From NCBI GenBank assembly GCA_017513195.1, contig JAFXGM010000018.1:1-64000 (forward strand): DNA of 64,000 nt. Direction: 5' to 3'. The position numbers and the translations under genes are program-made. This document shows positions 53,944-64,000 of the stretch, piece by piece. The notes under the pieces are model-generated. The model had not been told where the DNA came from. It ran no database searches and was given only the letters and a program-made list of their open reading frames with translations. Source of the DNA: Clostridia bacterium (GTDB taxonomy: Bacteria; Bacillota; Clostridia; Oscillospirales; Acutalibacteraceae). Each line of letters opens with the position of its first letter. Within the stretch, counting starts at the first letter, position 1.

Positions 53944-55545
53944 TTAGTACATAAAATCAAACATATTGGTTGATACGTTGTTACGCCAGTGATTATAACT
54001 TATTATTGTATCGGTAATTGGTAAAATCTTTTCTTCAAGCTCGGGAATATTAGCAACCTTACCATCACGATAATCACATAATCTATCAAGACAAGACTGC
54101 ATACGACCAACAAGAGCACCAAGACGAATGTCCTGAATATCAAAGCCGTGCGGTTTATTTTCTATAAACCATTGATTTTGGAATGCTTTGTAGAATTCTT
54201 TAGTAAGCTTTATCATCTTTTTGTAATCGGCAATTACTGTATCTATCTGTACCTTATCACCGCTATTATATGCATCACGTGTTCGGGTGCATATATTCAC
54301 TTTGACAGATAATAATTTACATAGGCTTGAAAGATTGTCGAAAAGATAAGCATATTCCCCTGCTCTTTTAGATGCAAACTTTAATTTACGGGCAATTGAT
54401 GCAAATTTTTCACAATACTCTGCCTTTTCTGTGTTTTGGAATATAGACATAAAGCAATCGGCATAAAGAAAATACTTTGATGGGTTTACAACCTTGTCGA
54501 TATTTTCGATTTGGTTTGGAGCATCAAGCAACATAAAGTCATCATATTTAACACCAACCCATTCGTAGAATTTTTGCTTAATATCTGACATTTTTGTAAT
54601 ACCTTGTGCTATGCACGCCGCATAGCAAAGACTTGGTAAAACCGCATAAGAAGAACATTCTGCGCCGTTGTCACCCCACATTGTAAAGAAAACGTCCTTT
54701 ATACCGCCATCAATACAAGCTTTAACAGCAAGCTTGGTTGTACGAATTGAAAAATAATTGTGTGGTGCAAAACCAGACCATTTCCAAGCACCGCCACCAA
54801 AAGCGATTTTATCACTTAACTGCTTGTGACCTTTGATCATAGCGTCATAGGTTTTCTTTTCAAGATTATAATAATCCCAATAAACAAGGGTTAATTTTTC
54901 TGGTATCTTTTCCTTGATGGTTTTATCAAATTTAGAAGATGTAGCATAATAATTTCCACCGTTTGCAAGACGGTAAAACATATCACTCCACATCATGGGC
55001 TCAAAGCCGTATTTGTCTGCAATATCACAAACTTTAATAAGATGATTAAGTAAAATATCAAAACGGTCCTGCATACCGTGAAGTTCAAAATATTTGCCGC
55101 GGCCAAGCATATGAGCCTCGTCCATGCCGATATGTAATTTATCAGTTTTAAAGCACTCACGCAAGGACGCAAACATTCGGTCAATAAGGTCATAAACTCT
55201 ATCGTCACCTGCAAGCATTATATCATCGGCATCCTTAATATCACCACGCCATCTAAGGAAAGCCGCCATATGAGCAAGTGTTTGAATATTTGGCACCAAT
55301 TCAACGCCAATACTATCGGCAAAGGTGTCAAGCTCTTTAAGCTCTTCCTTTGAATATTTTCCGCGAAGATAACCAAAATATGCTTCACCATTAACCTCAT
55401 AGGTATCTTCCATATAAAGATGAACCTGATTATAACCCATCTTTGAGATTACGGTTATAAATTTTTTGAGCTGATCGACTGTCATAACCGCATTGCGCGA
55501 ACAGTCAATCATAACACCAAACTTATTAAAATTTTTGATTGACAT
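53944..55545 (-). CDS. Beta-N-acetylhexosaminidase, GH20-like
   Basis: 533 residues with no signal peptide, ATG after AAGGAG. The TIM barrel starts at once ('FGVMIDCSRNAVMTVDQL'); 'YNQVHLYMEDTYEV' and 'VELVPNIQTLAHM' are early strands. The catalytic Asp-Glu pair is in 'HIGMDEAHMLG' near residue 143. The GH20 N-terminal domain is missing, and a long helical C-terminal domain (about 330-533) replaces it. It probably releases GlcNAc or GalNAc from imported glycan fragments (mucin, N-glycan or cell wall). A HAD phosphatase gene lies 16 bp upstream in the same unit. Confidence 0.85.
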   Translation of the reverse strand: MSIKNFNKFGVMIDCSRNAVMTVDQLKKFITVISKMGYNQVHLYMEDTYEVNGEAYFGYLRGKYSKEELKELDTFADSIGVELVPNIQTLAHMAAFLRWRGDIKDADDIMLAGDDRVYDLIDRMFASLRECFKTDKLHIGMDEAHMLGRGKYFELHGMQDRFDILLNHLIKVCDIADKYGFEPMMWSDMFYRLANGGNYYATSSKFDKTIKEKIPEKLTLVYWDYYNLEKKTYDAMIKGHKQLSDKIAFGGGAWKWSGFAPHNYFSIRTTKLAVKACIDGGIKDVFFTMWGDNGAECSSYAVLPSLCYAACIAQGITKMSDIKQKFYEWVGVKYDDFMLLDAPNQIENIDKVVNPSKYFLYADCFMSIFQNTEKAEYCEKFASIARKLKFASKRAGEYAYLFDNLSSLCKLLSVKVNICTRTRDAYNSGDKVQIDTVIADYKKMIKLTKEFYKAFQNQWFIENKPHGFDIQDIRLGALVGRMQSCLDRLCDYRDGKVANIPELEEKILPITDTIISYNHWRNNVSTNMFDFMY

Positions 55546-55561
55546 AAATTTTACTCCTTAT

Positions 55562-56203
55562 TTATATGAATTTAATTATATCATCGATATTCTCGGCAAT
55601 ATATGTAGCTCCCGCCGTCTCAAGCTCTTGTCGGTCACCATAGCCAAATAAAACACCAATAGAATCAAGCCCGTTTTGGTTTGCACCCTCTATATCGTGG
55701 TGACGATCCCCGATCATTACAACCCTTGATTTATCAGTAACGTTTAGTTTATTAAGCGTATATGTGATAACATCTGCCTTTTTAGAACGGGTTTCATCCA
55801 TAGTGGCGGCACCAACAAAATCAAAATATTTTGTTAGGTCAAAATGCTCTAAAATACGAACAGCATATTGCTCAGGCTTTGATGTTGCAAGTGAAACTAT
55901 ACGTCCCGACTTTTTAATCTTTTCTAAAAGCTCTGGAATACCGTCAAACATTGTGTTTTCAAAAATACCGGTAACACTAAAATATTCTCGATAATACTCT
56001 ACCGCTTTTAGTCCGTCCTCGTAACTCATATTATAGTATTTCATAAAAGAATCAATAAGTGGTGGACCGATAAAGTTGTATAATTCTTTTCGGTCTTCAA
56101 CTGTAATGCCAAATTTATTAAGCGCATAAGCCACAGAATTTGTAATTCCTTCACCGGGATCGGTTAAGGTTCCGTCTAAGTCAAAAAGTAAAATATCATA
56201 CAT
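55562..56203 (-). CDS. HAD family hydrolase, phosphoglycolate phosphatase-like
   Basis: 213 residues. HAD motifs: DLDGTLTD (nucleophile Asp and acid/base Asp) at residues 8-15, motif II 'SLATSKP', the lysine of motif III in 'KKADVITY', and motif IV 'VMIGDRHHDIEGA'. A helical cap (about 20-85) makes it subclass IA. Possible substrates are phosphoglycolate, pyrophosphate or sugar phosphates. It precedes the GH20 gene by 16 bp, so a sugar phosphate is plausible. Confidence 0.85.
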   Translation of the reverse strand: MYDILLFDLDGTLTDPGEGITNSVAYALNKFGITVEDRKELYNFIGPPLIDSFMKYYNMSYEDGLKAVEYYREYFSVTGIFENTMFDGIPELLEKIKKSGRIVSLATSKPEQYAVRILEHFDLTKYFDFVGAATMDETRSKKADVITYTLNKLNVTDKSRVVMIGDRHHDIEGANQNGLDSIGVLFGYGDRQELETAGATYIAENIDDIIKFI

Positions 56204-56251
56204 AGAATCACCTAAATAATTTTAACATAATATTTTTAAAAAAACAACAAC

Positions 56252-56286
56252 AAAAACGCCTATTACAGCATTTTGTAATAGGCGTT
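56252..56286 (-). terminator. Terminator of the purine/fhs operon
   Basis: AACGCCTATTACA and TGTAATAGGCGTT form a 13-bp stem with loop GCATTT. On the minus strand it runs into a T-rich tract. Confidence 0.9.
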
Positions 56287-56302
56287 AAAATTATATTAAC
56301 AA

Positions 56303-57979
56303 TTAAAACAAACCGCTAATTTTGCCGTTTTCATCAACGTCAATGCGTTCTGCAGCCGGTGATTTAGGAAGACCGGGCATTGTAAGAATATCGCCTGTAA
56401 GCACAACGATAAATCCAGCACCTGCTGATACCTTAACATTTTTAATAGTTACTGTAAAGTTTTCAGGTGCGCCAAGCTTTGTTGGATCATCGGAAAAACT
56501 GTACTGTGTTTTTGCTACGCAAATCGGTAGCTTGTCAAATCCAAGCTGGGTTAACTGAGCAATTTGTTTTTTAGCGTTAGGTAATATGGCAATACCGTCA
56601 CCGCCATAAACCTTCTTAACTATTGCTTCAATCTTATCTTCAATAGTGCCTTCAAGCTCGTAAGAGAATGTAAAGTCACCCTGTTCTTCCTCACAAAGAC
56701 GAACTACTTCGCGTGCAAGTGCCTCGCCACCCTTTCCGCCTTCAGCCCAAACGGTAGAAAGAACAGTATTAACACCGAGCTCTTTACATTTAGCAATAAT
56801 GAAATCAATTTCATTATCGGTATCGGTTGGGAAACGGTTAACGGCAACAACACAAGGAAGCTTATAAACATTTTTAATGTTAGACACGTGACGTAAAAGA
56901 TTAGGAATACCTTTTTCAAGGGCTACAAGGTCTTCGGTATCAAGTTGCTTTTTATCAAGTCCGCCATGCATTTTAAGAGCGCGAACCGTTGCAACAACCA
57001 CAACTGCATCGGGTGTAAGCCCTGCCATACGACACTTAATATCAAGAAACTTTTCAGCACCCAAGTCAGCGCCAAAGCCTGCCTCGGTAATAGCATAGTC
57101 ACCCATTTTAAGCGCAAGCTTAGTAGCCATTACAGAGTTGCAACCGTGAGCTATATTTGCAAACGGTCCGCCGTGCACAAAAGCGGGTGTGCCCTCAAGT
57201 GTTTGAACAAGATTTGGCTTGATAGCATCCTTAAGAAGTGCTGTCATAGCACCAACAGCCTTTAAATCGCCCGCTGTGACAGGTTTGTCATCATAGGTAT
57301 ATCCAACTATTATTCTCGACAAACGCTCTTTAAGGTCGGTTATAGAGCTTGCTAGGCAGAACACAGCCATAATCTCACTTGCAACGGTAATATCAAAACC
57401 GTCTTCACGTGGAACACCGTTTGCCTTACCACCCATACCGTCTACTATAAAACGCAACTGACGGTCGTTCATATCAACGCATCGCTTCCAAGTGATTTTA
57501 CGAACGTCAATACCTAAAGCGTTACCTTGTTGAATATGATTATCAAGCATAGCGGCAAGAAGATTATTTGCAGCACCTATAGCGTGAAAGTCACCAGTAA
57601 AGTGAAGATTTATATCTTCCATAGGCACTACTTGCGCATAGCCGCCACCTGCCGCACCGCCTTTTACACCAAAAACAGGACCTAAAGATGGCTCACGCAA
57701 AGCAACAGTAACGTCTTTACCAATGCGAGCAAGTCCATCAGCAAGACCGATTGTTGTAGTGGTCTTGCCCTCACCCGCCGGTGTAGGTGTAATAGCTGTT
57801 ACAAGTACCAATTTACCATCCTTACGATTTGTTTCGTTAAGTAGCGATAAATCTATTTTTGCCTTATATTTACCATACTGCTCAATATATTTTTCATCTA
57901 CTTTTGCCTTTTTGGCAATTTCGGTTATTGGTTGCATTTGACAACCTTGTGCAATTTCAATATCAGATAAATAAGCCAT
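56303..57979 (-). CDS. fhs: Formate--tetrahydrofolate ligase
   Basis: 558 residues, normal for the family. P-loop '[18 protein letters not shown]' near residue 68, '[19 protein letters not shown]' and '[16 protein letters not shown]' are signature segments. It makes 10-formyl-THF from formate, THF and ATP. It lies 23 bp after purL in a leftward operon, where its product supplies the transformylase steps of purine synthesis. The same enzyme also serves the Wood-Ljungdahl pathway, but no other gene of that pathway is here. Confidence 0.97.
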   Translation of the reverse strand: MAYLSDIEIAQGCQMQPITEIAKKAKVDEKYIEQYGKYKAKIDLSLLNETNRKDGKLVLVTAITPTPAGEGKTTTTIGLADGLARIGKDVTVALREPSLGPVFGVKGGAAGGGYAQVVPMEDINLHFTGDFHAIGAANNLLAAMLDNHIQQGNALGIDVRKITWKRCVDMNDRQLRFIVDGMGGKANGVPREDGFDITVASEIMAVFCLASSITDLKERLSRIIVGYTYDDKPVTAGDLKAVGAMTALLKDAIKPNLVQTLEGTPAFVHGGPFANIAHGCNSVMATKLALKMGDYAITEAGFGADLGAEKFLDIKCRMAGLTPDAVVVVATVRALKMHGGLDKKQLDTEDLVALEKGIPNLLRHVSNIKNVYKLPCVVAVNRFPTDTDNEIDFIIAKCKELGVNTVLSTVWAEGGKGGEALAREVVRLCEEEQGDFTFSYELEGTIEDKIEAIVKKVYGGDGIAILPNAKKQIAQLTQLGFDKLPICVAKTQYSFSDDPTKLGAPENFTVTIKNVKVSAGAGFIVVLTGDILTMPGLPKSPAAERIDVDENGKISGLF

Positions 57980-58002
57980 TTTATTTACCTCCGATAAAAT
58001 TA

Positions 58003-61000
58003 TTATTTAAAATATTTAACTGCCGCCTCGAACATACGAATATCATATTCGCCGAGAACATTTTTATAAAGTCCTTCGCCAATACGTTCACTGTGACCCA
58101 TCTTACCAAATACGCGTCCGTCCGGTGAAGTAATACCTTCGATAGCGTACATTGAATTATTTGGATTAAAATGAACATCACTTGTGGCATTGCCGTCAAG
58201 ATCAACGTACTGTGTAGCAATCTGACCGTTTGCAGCAAGCTGTTTAATTAGTTCTTCGCTTGCAAGGAAACGTCCTTCACCATGAGAAATCGGCACATTG
58301 TAGATATCGCCAACATTGGTGAGTGATAACCAAGGTGACTTATTAGATGCAACACGTGTACGAACAATACGTGATTGGTGGCGTGCAATTGTATTAAATG
58401 TAAGTGTTGGACAATTTTCATCAGTGTCAATTATCTTACCATAAGGCACAAGACCAAGCTTAATAAGCGCTTGGAAGCCGTTACAAATACCGCACATTAA
58501 ACCATCACGATTGTCGAGCAGATCGGTAACGCCATCTTTAATAGCGGCGTTACGGTAGAAGGCAGTAATAAACTTACCACTACCGTCAGGCTCATCACCG
58601 CCTGAGAAACCGCCCGGAATAAATATCATTTGTGCATCTTTAAGTTTAGTTGCAAATTCTTCAATGCTTGACTGAATTCCTGCAGCACTAAGGTTTTTAA
58701 TAACAATAATTTCAGGATCAGCACCCGCATCACGCATAGCCTTTGCACTGTCAAATTCACAGTTAGTACCCGGGAATGCAGGAATAAGCACCTTTGGTTT
58801 TGCAACCTTAATAGCGGGTATAGGATACTCACTTGCCTTATACTCAAAGTTTTGCATTGGAGTTTTAAGATCTGGTATATTACAGCTATAAACCGACTCT
58901 AATTTGTTCTCATAAATACCAAGCAATTCATTTATGCAAACGCTTTCACTACCAAGAGTGATCTTGCCATCCTCGGTAACAGCACCAATTAAAATACCAT
59001 CATCAATATCTTCGGTAGTTTCAAGTAAAAATGCACCGTAAGAATAATCAAAAATTTTAGCTGTGCTTAAATAATCCTCATACTTAAAGCCCAGACCGTT
59101 ACCGAAGCACATTTTCATAACCGCTTCTGCAATACCACCAATACCGGGTGTATAAGCTGACACTACCTTACCAGAGCGCATAAGCTCAGTAACATTATTG
59201 TATGTGTTAATAAGAGATTTAGTATTTGGTAAATCGGTATCTTCGTCATAAATAGGACTAAGTAAATAAAGTTTATTACCCGCCTTTTTAAATTCAGGAG
59301 AAATAATGTCCTTAATCTTTTCGGTAGTGACAGCAAATGAAACAAGTGTTGGAGGAACGTCCAAATCCTCAAATGAGCCACTCATTGAGTCTTTGCCGCC
59401 GATTGAGCCAATGCCTAATTCCTTTTGCGCTTTAAACGCACCAAGAAGTGCGGCTAAAGGTTTGCCCCAACGTTTGCCGTCGATACCGGGTTTTTCAAAA
59501 TACTCTTGGAAAGTAAGATATACATCTTCAAACTTAGCGCCGGTTGCAATAAGCTTTGAAACCGATTCAACAACCGCTAAATATGCTCCGTGATATGGGC
59601 TAAGCTCGGTTATAAACGGATTATAGCCCCAAGACATAAGTGAGCAATCATCGGTATGCTTCTTCTCTACCGAAATCTTTTGTACCATAGCCTGAATTGG
59701 TGTAAGCTGATGTTTACCACCAAAAGGCATAAGAACAGTGCCTGCGCCTATTGTAGAGTCAAAACGTTCTGAAAGACCGCGTTTTGAGCACATGTTAAGA
59801 TCATCAGCAATCTTTTTGTAGTTTTCGCTAAAACCACCGTCAACAGGACCGCCAAATGCCTTAGGCGCTTCCGGAGTGATTACAATATGCTTATCAGCTC
59901 CGTTTGAATTTAAGAACTCACGGCTGATGTCAACAATTTTTTGACCGTTCCAGTTCATAACAAGACGTGGTTCTTCCTTTACTACAGCAACAGGACACGC
60001 TTGTAGGTTTTCCTCCGCTGCAAGAGCCAAAAATGCATCTACATTGTGTGGTTCAACAACCACAGCCATACGTTCTTGCGATTCGCTGATAGCAATTTCT
60101 GTACCGTCAAGACCTTCATATTTTTTTGGAACAGCGTTAAGATTAATTTCAAGTCCATCGGCAAGTTCACCAATAGCCACTGATACACCGCCTGCACCAA
60201 AGTCGTTACAACGCTTAATCATTTGTGTAGCGGTTTTATTACGGAACAAACGCTGTAACTTGCGTTCTTCGGGAGCATTACCCTTTTGAACTTCGGCACC
60301 ACAGGTTTCAACCGATTGGGCTGTATGCGCTTTTGATGAACCCGTTGCACCACCAATACCGTCACGACCTGTGCTGCCGCCCAAAAGAATAACAATGTCA
60401 CCGGGGCTTGGCACTTCACGACGAACATTTTCTGCAGGCGCCGCCGCAATAACGGCACCAATTTCCATACGCTTTGCAGCATAACCGGGGTGATATATTT
60501 CGTCTACAATACCGGTTGCAAGACCAATTTGGTTACCGTATGAGGAATAACCCGCAGCAGCGGTTGTAACAATCTTACGCTGTGATAATTTACCGGGGAT
60601 TGTATCACTTACAGGAACAGTTGGGTCAGCAGCACCTGTAACACGCATAGCGCCGTAAACATAAGCACGACCGGAAAGTGGGTCACGGATAGCACCACCA
60701 ATACATGTAGCGGCGCCACCAAATGGCTCGATTTCGGTTGGGTGGTTATGTGTCTCATTTTTAAAGAGAAGTAGCCAAGGCTCGCTTACACCGTCAACAT
60801 CAACGTTGATTTTAACTGTGCAAGCATTAATTTCTTCTGATTCGTCAAGCTTTTCAAGTTTGCCGTGCTCTTTTAAATATTTCACAGCAACAGTTGCTAT
60901 GTCCATAAGACAAATCGGCTTTGTGCGACCAAGCTCTTCACGAACTTCAATGTATTCGTCATAAGCGCTTTGCAAAAGCTCGTCCTCAAACTTAACGTCG

Positions 61001-61695
61001 TCAATAACAGTTAAGAAAGTAGTGTGACGGCAGTGGTCAGACCAATATGTGTCTATCATACGAATTTCGGTAATGGTTGGCTCTCTGCCCTCTGTCTTAA
61101 AGTAATTTTGGCAGAATGCAATATCGTCAGCATCCATTGCAAGACCCATATCATTAACAAACTTTTCAAGACCTGCACGGTCAAGCGCTAAAAACCCTTC
61201 AAGTGTTTTTACACTCGTTGGTATTTCAAACTTTGTTACCAATGTTTCCGGCAAGGCCATATCAGCTTCACGAGCTTCAACGGGGTTTATAACATACTTT
61301 TTAATTTCAGCAACATCGGCATCGGTAAGGCTACCGTAAAGCGCATAAACCTTTGCCGAGCGAATAACAGGACGATCGCCCTGTGAGATAATCTGAATAC
61401 ATTGCGCTGCTGAATCAGCACGCTGATCAAACTGACCCGGCAAAAATTCTACCGCAAAAACAGTAGCGTCGCCTGTTTCAATTTCACTTGTAGTGATATC
61501 AAGTTGTGGTTCTGAAAATACAGTACCGATTGAATAATTAAAAAGCTCTTCGGTGATATTTTCAGCATCATATCGATTAAAAATTCTAACATCGGTAAGG
61601 TTGGCTATACCGAGTAGATTTTTAGCTTCATTTAATAAACCTTTTGCTTCGTTAGCAAGTTCTTTTTTCTTTTCTACGTATACTCTATAAACCAT
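58003..61695 (-). CDS. purL: Phosphoribosylformylglycinamidine synthase, single-chain
   Basis: 1230 residues. An N-terminal PurS-like segment is followed by two AIR-synthase repeats ('[20 protein letters not shown]', '[16 protein letters not shown]') and a C-terminal class I glutamine amidotransferase with the nucleophile in '[10 protein letters not shown]' near residue 1068 and the His-Glu in 'ISHGEGRF'. It converts FGAR, glutamine and ATP to FGAM. The fused PurL-PurQ form is common in Clostridia, while Bacillus uses three proteins. The ATG shares one base with the purD stop. Confidence 0.97.
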   Translation of the reverse strand: MVYRVYVEKKKELANEAKGLLNEAKNLLGIANLTDVRIFNRYDAENITEELFNYSIGTVFSEPQLDITTSEIETGDATVFAVEFLPGQFDQRADSAAQCIQIISQGDRPVIRSAKVYALYGSLTDADVAEIKKYVINPVEAREADMALPETLVTKFEIPTSVKTLEGFLALDRAGLEKFVNDMGLAMDADDIAFCQNYFKTEGREPTITEIRMIDTYWSDHCRHTTFLTVIDDVKFEDELLQSAYDEYIEVREELGRTKPICLMDIATVAVKYLKEHGKLEKLDESEEINACTVKINVDVDGVSEPWLLLFKNETHNHPTEIEPFGGAATCIGGAIRDPLSGRAYVYGAMRVTGAADPTVPVSDTIPGKLSQRKIVTTAAAGYSSYGNQIGLATGIVDEIYHPGYAAKRMEIGAVIAAAPAENVRREVPSPGDIVILLGGSTGRDGIGGATGSSKAHTAQSVETCGAEVQKGNAPEERKLQRLFRNKTATQMIKRCNDFGAGGVSVAIGELADGLEINLNAVPKKYEGLDGTEIAISESQERMAVVVEPHNVDAFLALAAEENLQACPVAVVKEEPRLVMNWNGQKIVDISREFLNSNGADKHIVITPEAPKAFGGPVDGGFSENYKKIADDLNMCSKRGLSERFDSTIGAGTVLMPFGGKHQLTPIQAMVQKISVEKKHTDDCSLMSWGYNPFITELSPYHGAYLAVVESVSKLIATGAKFEDVYLTFQEYFEKPGIDGKRWGKPLAALLGAFKAQKELGIGSIGGKDSMSGSFEDLDVPPTLVSFAVTTEKIKDIISPEFKKAGNKLYLLSPIYDEDTDLPNTKSLINTYNNVTELMRSGKVVSAYTPGIGGIAEAVMKMCFGNGLGFKYEDYLSTAKIFDYSYGAFLLETTEDIDDGILIGAVTEDGKITLGSESVCINELLGIYENKLESVYSCNIPDLKTPMQNFEYKASEYPIPAIKVAKPKVLIPAFPGTNCEFDSAKAMRDAGADPEIIVIKNLSAAGIQSSIEEFATKLKDAQMIFIPGGFSGGDEPDGSGKFITAFYRNAAIKDGVTDLLDNRDGLMCGICNGFQALIKLGLVPYGKIIDTDENCPTLTFNTIARHQSRIVRTRVASNKSPWLSLTNVGDIYNVPISHGEGRFLASEELIKQLAANGQIATQYVDLDGNATSDVHFNPNNSMYAIEGITSPDGRVFGKMGHSERIGEGLYKNVLGEYDIRMFEAAVKYFK

Positions 61696-62966
61696 TACTT
61701 TTCCTCCCCTGCTTTCAAAGCTTTTTGACCTATATCATTACGATAATAGCGATTATCAAATTTAATATTTTCTACCTTTTCATAGGATGCATTTATGGCA
61801 TCTTTGAGTGTATTGGCAACCGAAGTTACACCAAGCACACGACCGCCCGATGTTAATAGTTTATCATCCTTCAAAGCAGCACCTGCAACATAAGTGCTGT
61901 TTAACAAATCAGCGGGAATAGTGATTTCATACCCTTTTTCATAGCTTGAAGGGTAACCTTGGGAAGCCATAATTACACAACAAGCGTGCTTTTTGCTGAA
62001 TTTTACCTCGGTATCAGCAAGTGTTTCATTAGTAACCGCTTGCATAACGGTAAGTAAATCGCTTTCAAGTAACGGCAAAACAACCTGTGTTTCAGGGTCG
62101 CCAAAGCGACAGTTGTATTCAATAACCTTAGGTCCATTTTGTGTAAGCATAAGTCCAAAATACAAGCATCCCTTGAAGGTTCTACCCTCTGCCTTCATAG
62201 CGCGAATAGTTGGTAAAAAGATTTTTTGCATACAATCTTCAGCAACAGCATCGGTATAATATGGATTTGGAGCAACCGTACCCATACCACCTGTATTAAG
62301 TCCTGTATCATTATCACCAGCACGCTTATGGTCCATAGACGAAATCATTGGTACTACAACATTGCCATCAGTAAACGAAAGTACAGATACTTCAGGTCCA
62401 GTAAGAAATTCCTCAATAACTATGTTATCGCCACTTTTACCAAACTGCTTATCCTGCATAATTGATACAACAGCGTCCTTGGCTTCTTCGCGTGTCATTG
62501 CAATTATAACACCTTTACCAAGTGCTAACCCATCTGCTTTAATAACTGTTGGGATTGGTGCAGTTTCAAGATATTTTAGTGCTTTATCTGCATCATCAAA
62601 AACTTCATATTTTGCGGTTGGAATACCGTATTTTTTCATAAGATTCTTTGAAAAAACCTTACTGCCTTCAATAATAGCTGCCGCTTTGTTAGGACCAAAG
62701 CATAAAATACCTTTTTCGTTTAAAGCATCAACACAACCAAGCACTAACGGATCGTCGGGTGCTACAACAGTATAATCAATTTTATTATTAACCGCAAAAT
62801 CCACAATACCTTCAATGTCGGTAGCAGCTATATTGATGCACGTAGCGTCAGCCGCAATACCACCGTTACCTGGTAAGGCAAAAATTTGCTCTACTGTTTC
62901 ATTTTCTTTCAACTTTTTAATGATGGCGTGTTCTCTGCCGCCGCCACCTACAACTAAAATTTTCAT
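61695..62966 (-). CDS. purD: Phosphoribosylamine--glycine ligase
   Basis: 423 residues. ATP-grasp enzyme with 'KILVVGGGGREHAIIKKL' at the start, 'KADGLALGKGVIIA', 'LSFTDGNVVVPMISSMDHKR', 'GMGTVAPNP' and 'YNCRFGDPETQVVLP'. It makes GAR from phosphoribosylamine, glycine and ATP. It lies between purH (23 bp) and purL (1 nt overlap). Confidence 0.97.
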   Translation of the reverse strand: MKILVVGGGGREHAIIKKLKENETVEQIFALPGNGGIAADATCINIAATDIEGIVDFAVNNKIDYTVVAPDDPLVLGCVDALNEKGILCFGPNKAAAIIEGSKVFSKNLMKKYGIPTAKYEVFDDADKALKYLETAPIPTVIKADGLALGKGVIIAMTREEAKDAVVSIMQDKQFGKSGDNIVIEEFLTGPEVSVLSFTDGNVVVPMISSMDHKRAGDNDTGLNTGGMGTVAPNPYYTDAVAEDCMQKIFLPTIRAMKAEGRTFKGCLYFGLMLTQNGPKVIEYNCRFGDPETQVVLPLLESDLLTVMQAVTNETLADTEVKFSKKHACCVIMASQGYPSSYEKGYEITIPADLLNSTYVAGAALKDDKLLTSGGRVLGVTSVANTLKDAINASYEKVENIKFDNRYYRNDIGQKALKAGEEK

Positions 62967-62989
62967 ATATACACCTTAAAAGAATCTAA

Positions 62990-64000
62990 TTAATGATGGA
63001 ATAAACGCATACCTGTAAATGCCATAGCAATACCATATTTATTGCAACAATCAATTACAACATCATCGCGTATGGAGCCACCCGGTTCTGCGATGTATTT
63101 AACACCACTACGTTTTGCACGCTCAATATTATCATCAAATGGGAAAAATGCATCAGAACCAAGTGCTACGCCATCAATTGTAGCAAGATATGCCTTTTGC
63201 TCTTCAATAGTAAAAGGTTCGGGCTGTACAGTAAAGTATTTCTGCCAATTACCGTCAGCGCATACATCTTCTTCGTTTTGATTGATATAACCGTCAATAA
63301 CATTATCACGATCAGGGCGACCAAGTGTATCCTTAAAAGGAAGATTAAGCACCTTGTCGTGCTGTCTAAGGAACCAAGTATCAGCCTTGGTTCCTGCAAG
63401 ACGGGTACAGTGTATACGTGATTGTTGACCGGCACCTACACCAATAGCCTGTCCGTCAACTGCATAGCAAACTGAATTAGACTGTGTATATTTAAGTGTA
63501 ATAAGCGCAATGATAAGATCGCGAATTGCGCTTTCTGGTAAATTCTTGTTATCGGTAACAATATTTGAAAGTAATTCGCGGTTGATCTCAAAGTTATTTC
63601 TACCCTGCTCAAATGTAATACCAAATACCTGCTTGGTTTCCTGAACTTCAGGAATATAATCGGGATCAATTTGAACAATATTATAATTACCGTTTCTCTT
63701 TGACTTAAGTATCTCAAGTGCCTCAGGCTCATAACCGGGTGCTATAACACCGTCAGAAACCTCACGTTTAATCATTTTTGCCGTGGTAACGTCACAAACG
63801 TCTGAAAGTGCGACCCAGTCACCAAATGAACACATACGGTCTGTACCGCGTGCACGTGCATAAGCACAAGCAAGTGGAGATTCGTCAAGCCCCTCGATAT
63901 CATCAACAAAGCAAGCCTTTTTAAGCTTATCGCTTAGCGGTACACCAACTGCTGCAGAAGTAGGACTTACATGTTTAAAAGATGTAACAGCAGGAAGACC
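62990..64000 (-). CDS. purH: AICAR transformylase (PurH type), 5' end outside the window
   Basis: The minus-strand frame is open to the window edge; 336 codons are seen. 'FKHVSPTSAAVG' near the edge and 'MCSFGDWVALSDVCDVTTA' match the AICAR formyltransferase domain, and 'RIHCTRLAGTKADTW' and 'DAFFPFDDNIERAKRSG' are in the substrate-binding half. It transfers the formyl group of 10-formyl-THF to AICAR. The sequence looks like the shorter stand-alone clostridial form, without an IMP cyclohydrolase domain, but the N-terminus is cut off, so this cannot be decided here. Confidence 0.92.
   Translation of the reverse strand, partial: GLPAVTSFKHVSPTSAAVGVPLSDKLKKACFVDDIEGLDESPLACAYARARGTDRMCSFGDWVALSDVCDVTTAKMIKREVSDGVIAPGYEPEALEILKSKRNGNYNIVQIDPDYIPEVQETKQVFGITFEQGRNNFEINRELLSNIVTDNKNLPESAIRDLIIALITLKYTQSNSVCYAVDGQAIGVGAGQQSRIHCTRLAGTKADTWFLRQHDKVLNLPFKDTLGRPDRDNVIDGYINQNEEDVCADGNWQKYFTVQPEPFTIEEQKAYLATIDGVALGSDAFFPFDDNIERAKRSGVKYIAEPGGSIRDDVVIDCCNKYGIAMAFTGMRLFHH

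Noticed and set aside
1..64000. CRISPR array, prophage or complete insertion sequence
   Set aside because: No regularly spaced repeats, transposase or phage structural genes were found on either strand.

Overview
The window comes from an AT-rich, spore-forming member of the Bacillota, most likely a gut Clostridia of the Ruminococcaceae/Oscillospirales type. The evidence is a set of endospore genes (spoIIM, yqfC, yqfD, ylbJ), the block yqfC-yqfD-phoH-ybeY-era-yqzL-recO-mutS2, a secreted dockerin-bearing GH16 enzyme, ECF vitamin transporters, and clostridial-type purL and AICAR transformylase. The organism is inferred from gene content and order only. No database was searched.

Layout. 1-7.4 kb: two large surface or secreted proteins built from repeated 'G(S/T)GTxxDPY' modules (the first cut by the window edge), separated by a 40-residue peptide gene and a perfect hairpin. 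7.5-9.9 kb: a nucleotidase/guanylate-kinase-like fusion, tRNA-Lys and a ZIP metal transporter. 9.9-13.7 kb: an AT-rich non-coding stretch, xerD-spoIIM, fabG and a LURP-one-like gene. 13.7-23.2 kb: repair, ribosome and sporulation housekeeping genes, then smpB-ssrA. 23.5-26.8 kb: an AraC regulator divergent from a GH2 beta-mannosidase. 26.8-39 kb: one long leftward gene run from ruvC (ruvCAB, methyltransferase, ecfA1-ecfA2-ecfT, truA, DUF5711, cvpA, clpE, PHP, SDR). 39-43.3 kb: a fused ABC exporter and the rpsF-ssb-rpsR operon with its leader. 43.4-47.1 kb: coaX, two tandem CE15-like esterases and an ECF S component. 47.3-51.4 kb: ppdK followed by two small gene cassettes. 51.4-56.2 kb: intracellular glycosidases (GH63-like, GH20), a CPBP protease, an ABM monooxygenase and a HAD phosphatase. 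56.3-64 kb: purH-purD-purL-fhs, a purine operon that includes the ligase making its one-carbon donor.

The most unusual signal is duplication of gene 3' ends. Downstream of both tRNA-Lys and tmRNA lies a 140-170 bp hairpin-rich element. It starts with an inverted copy of that RNA's own T-arm and ends with a direct copy of that RNA's own 3' end, including CCA. Downstream of ppdK, two unrelated small genes each sit in a cassette made of a near-identical promoter and Shine-Dalgarno geometry, the ORF, a degraded copy of the ppdK C-terminal codons, and a ppdK-like terminator. The sequence does not show whether these two patterns share a mechanism. Other points of interest are a hairpin that buries the Shine-Dalgarno of the ZIP transporter gene, a yqzL gene that overlaps the recO start, a 70 bp identical tract between the two diverged esterase paralogues, and a lysine in place of the first catalytic arginine of XerD.
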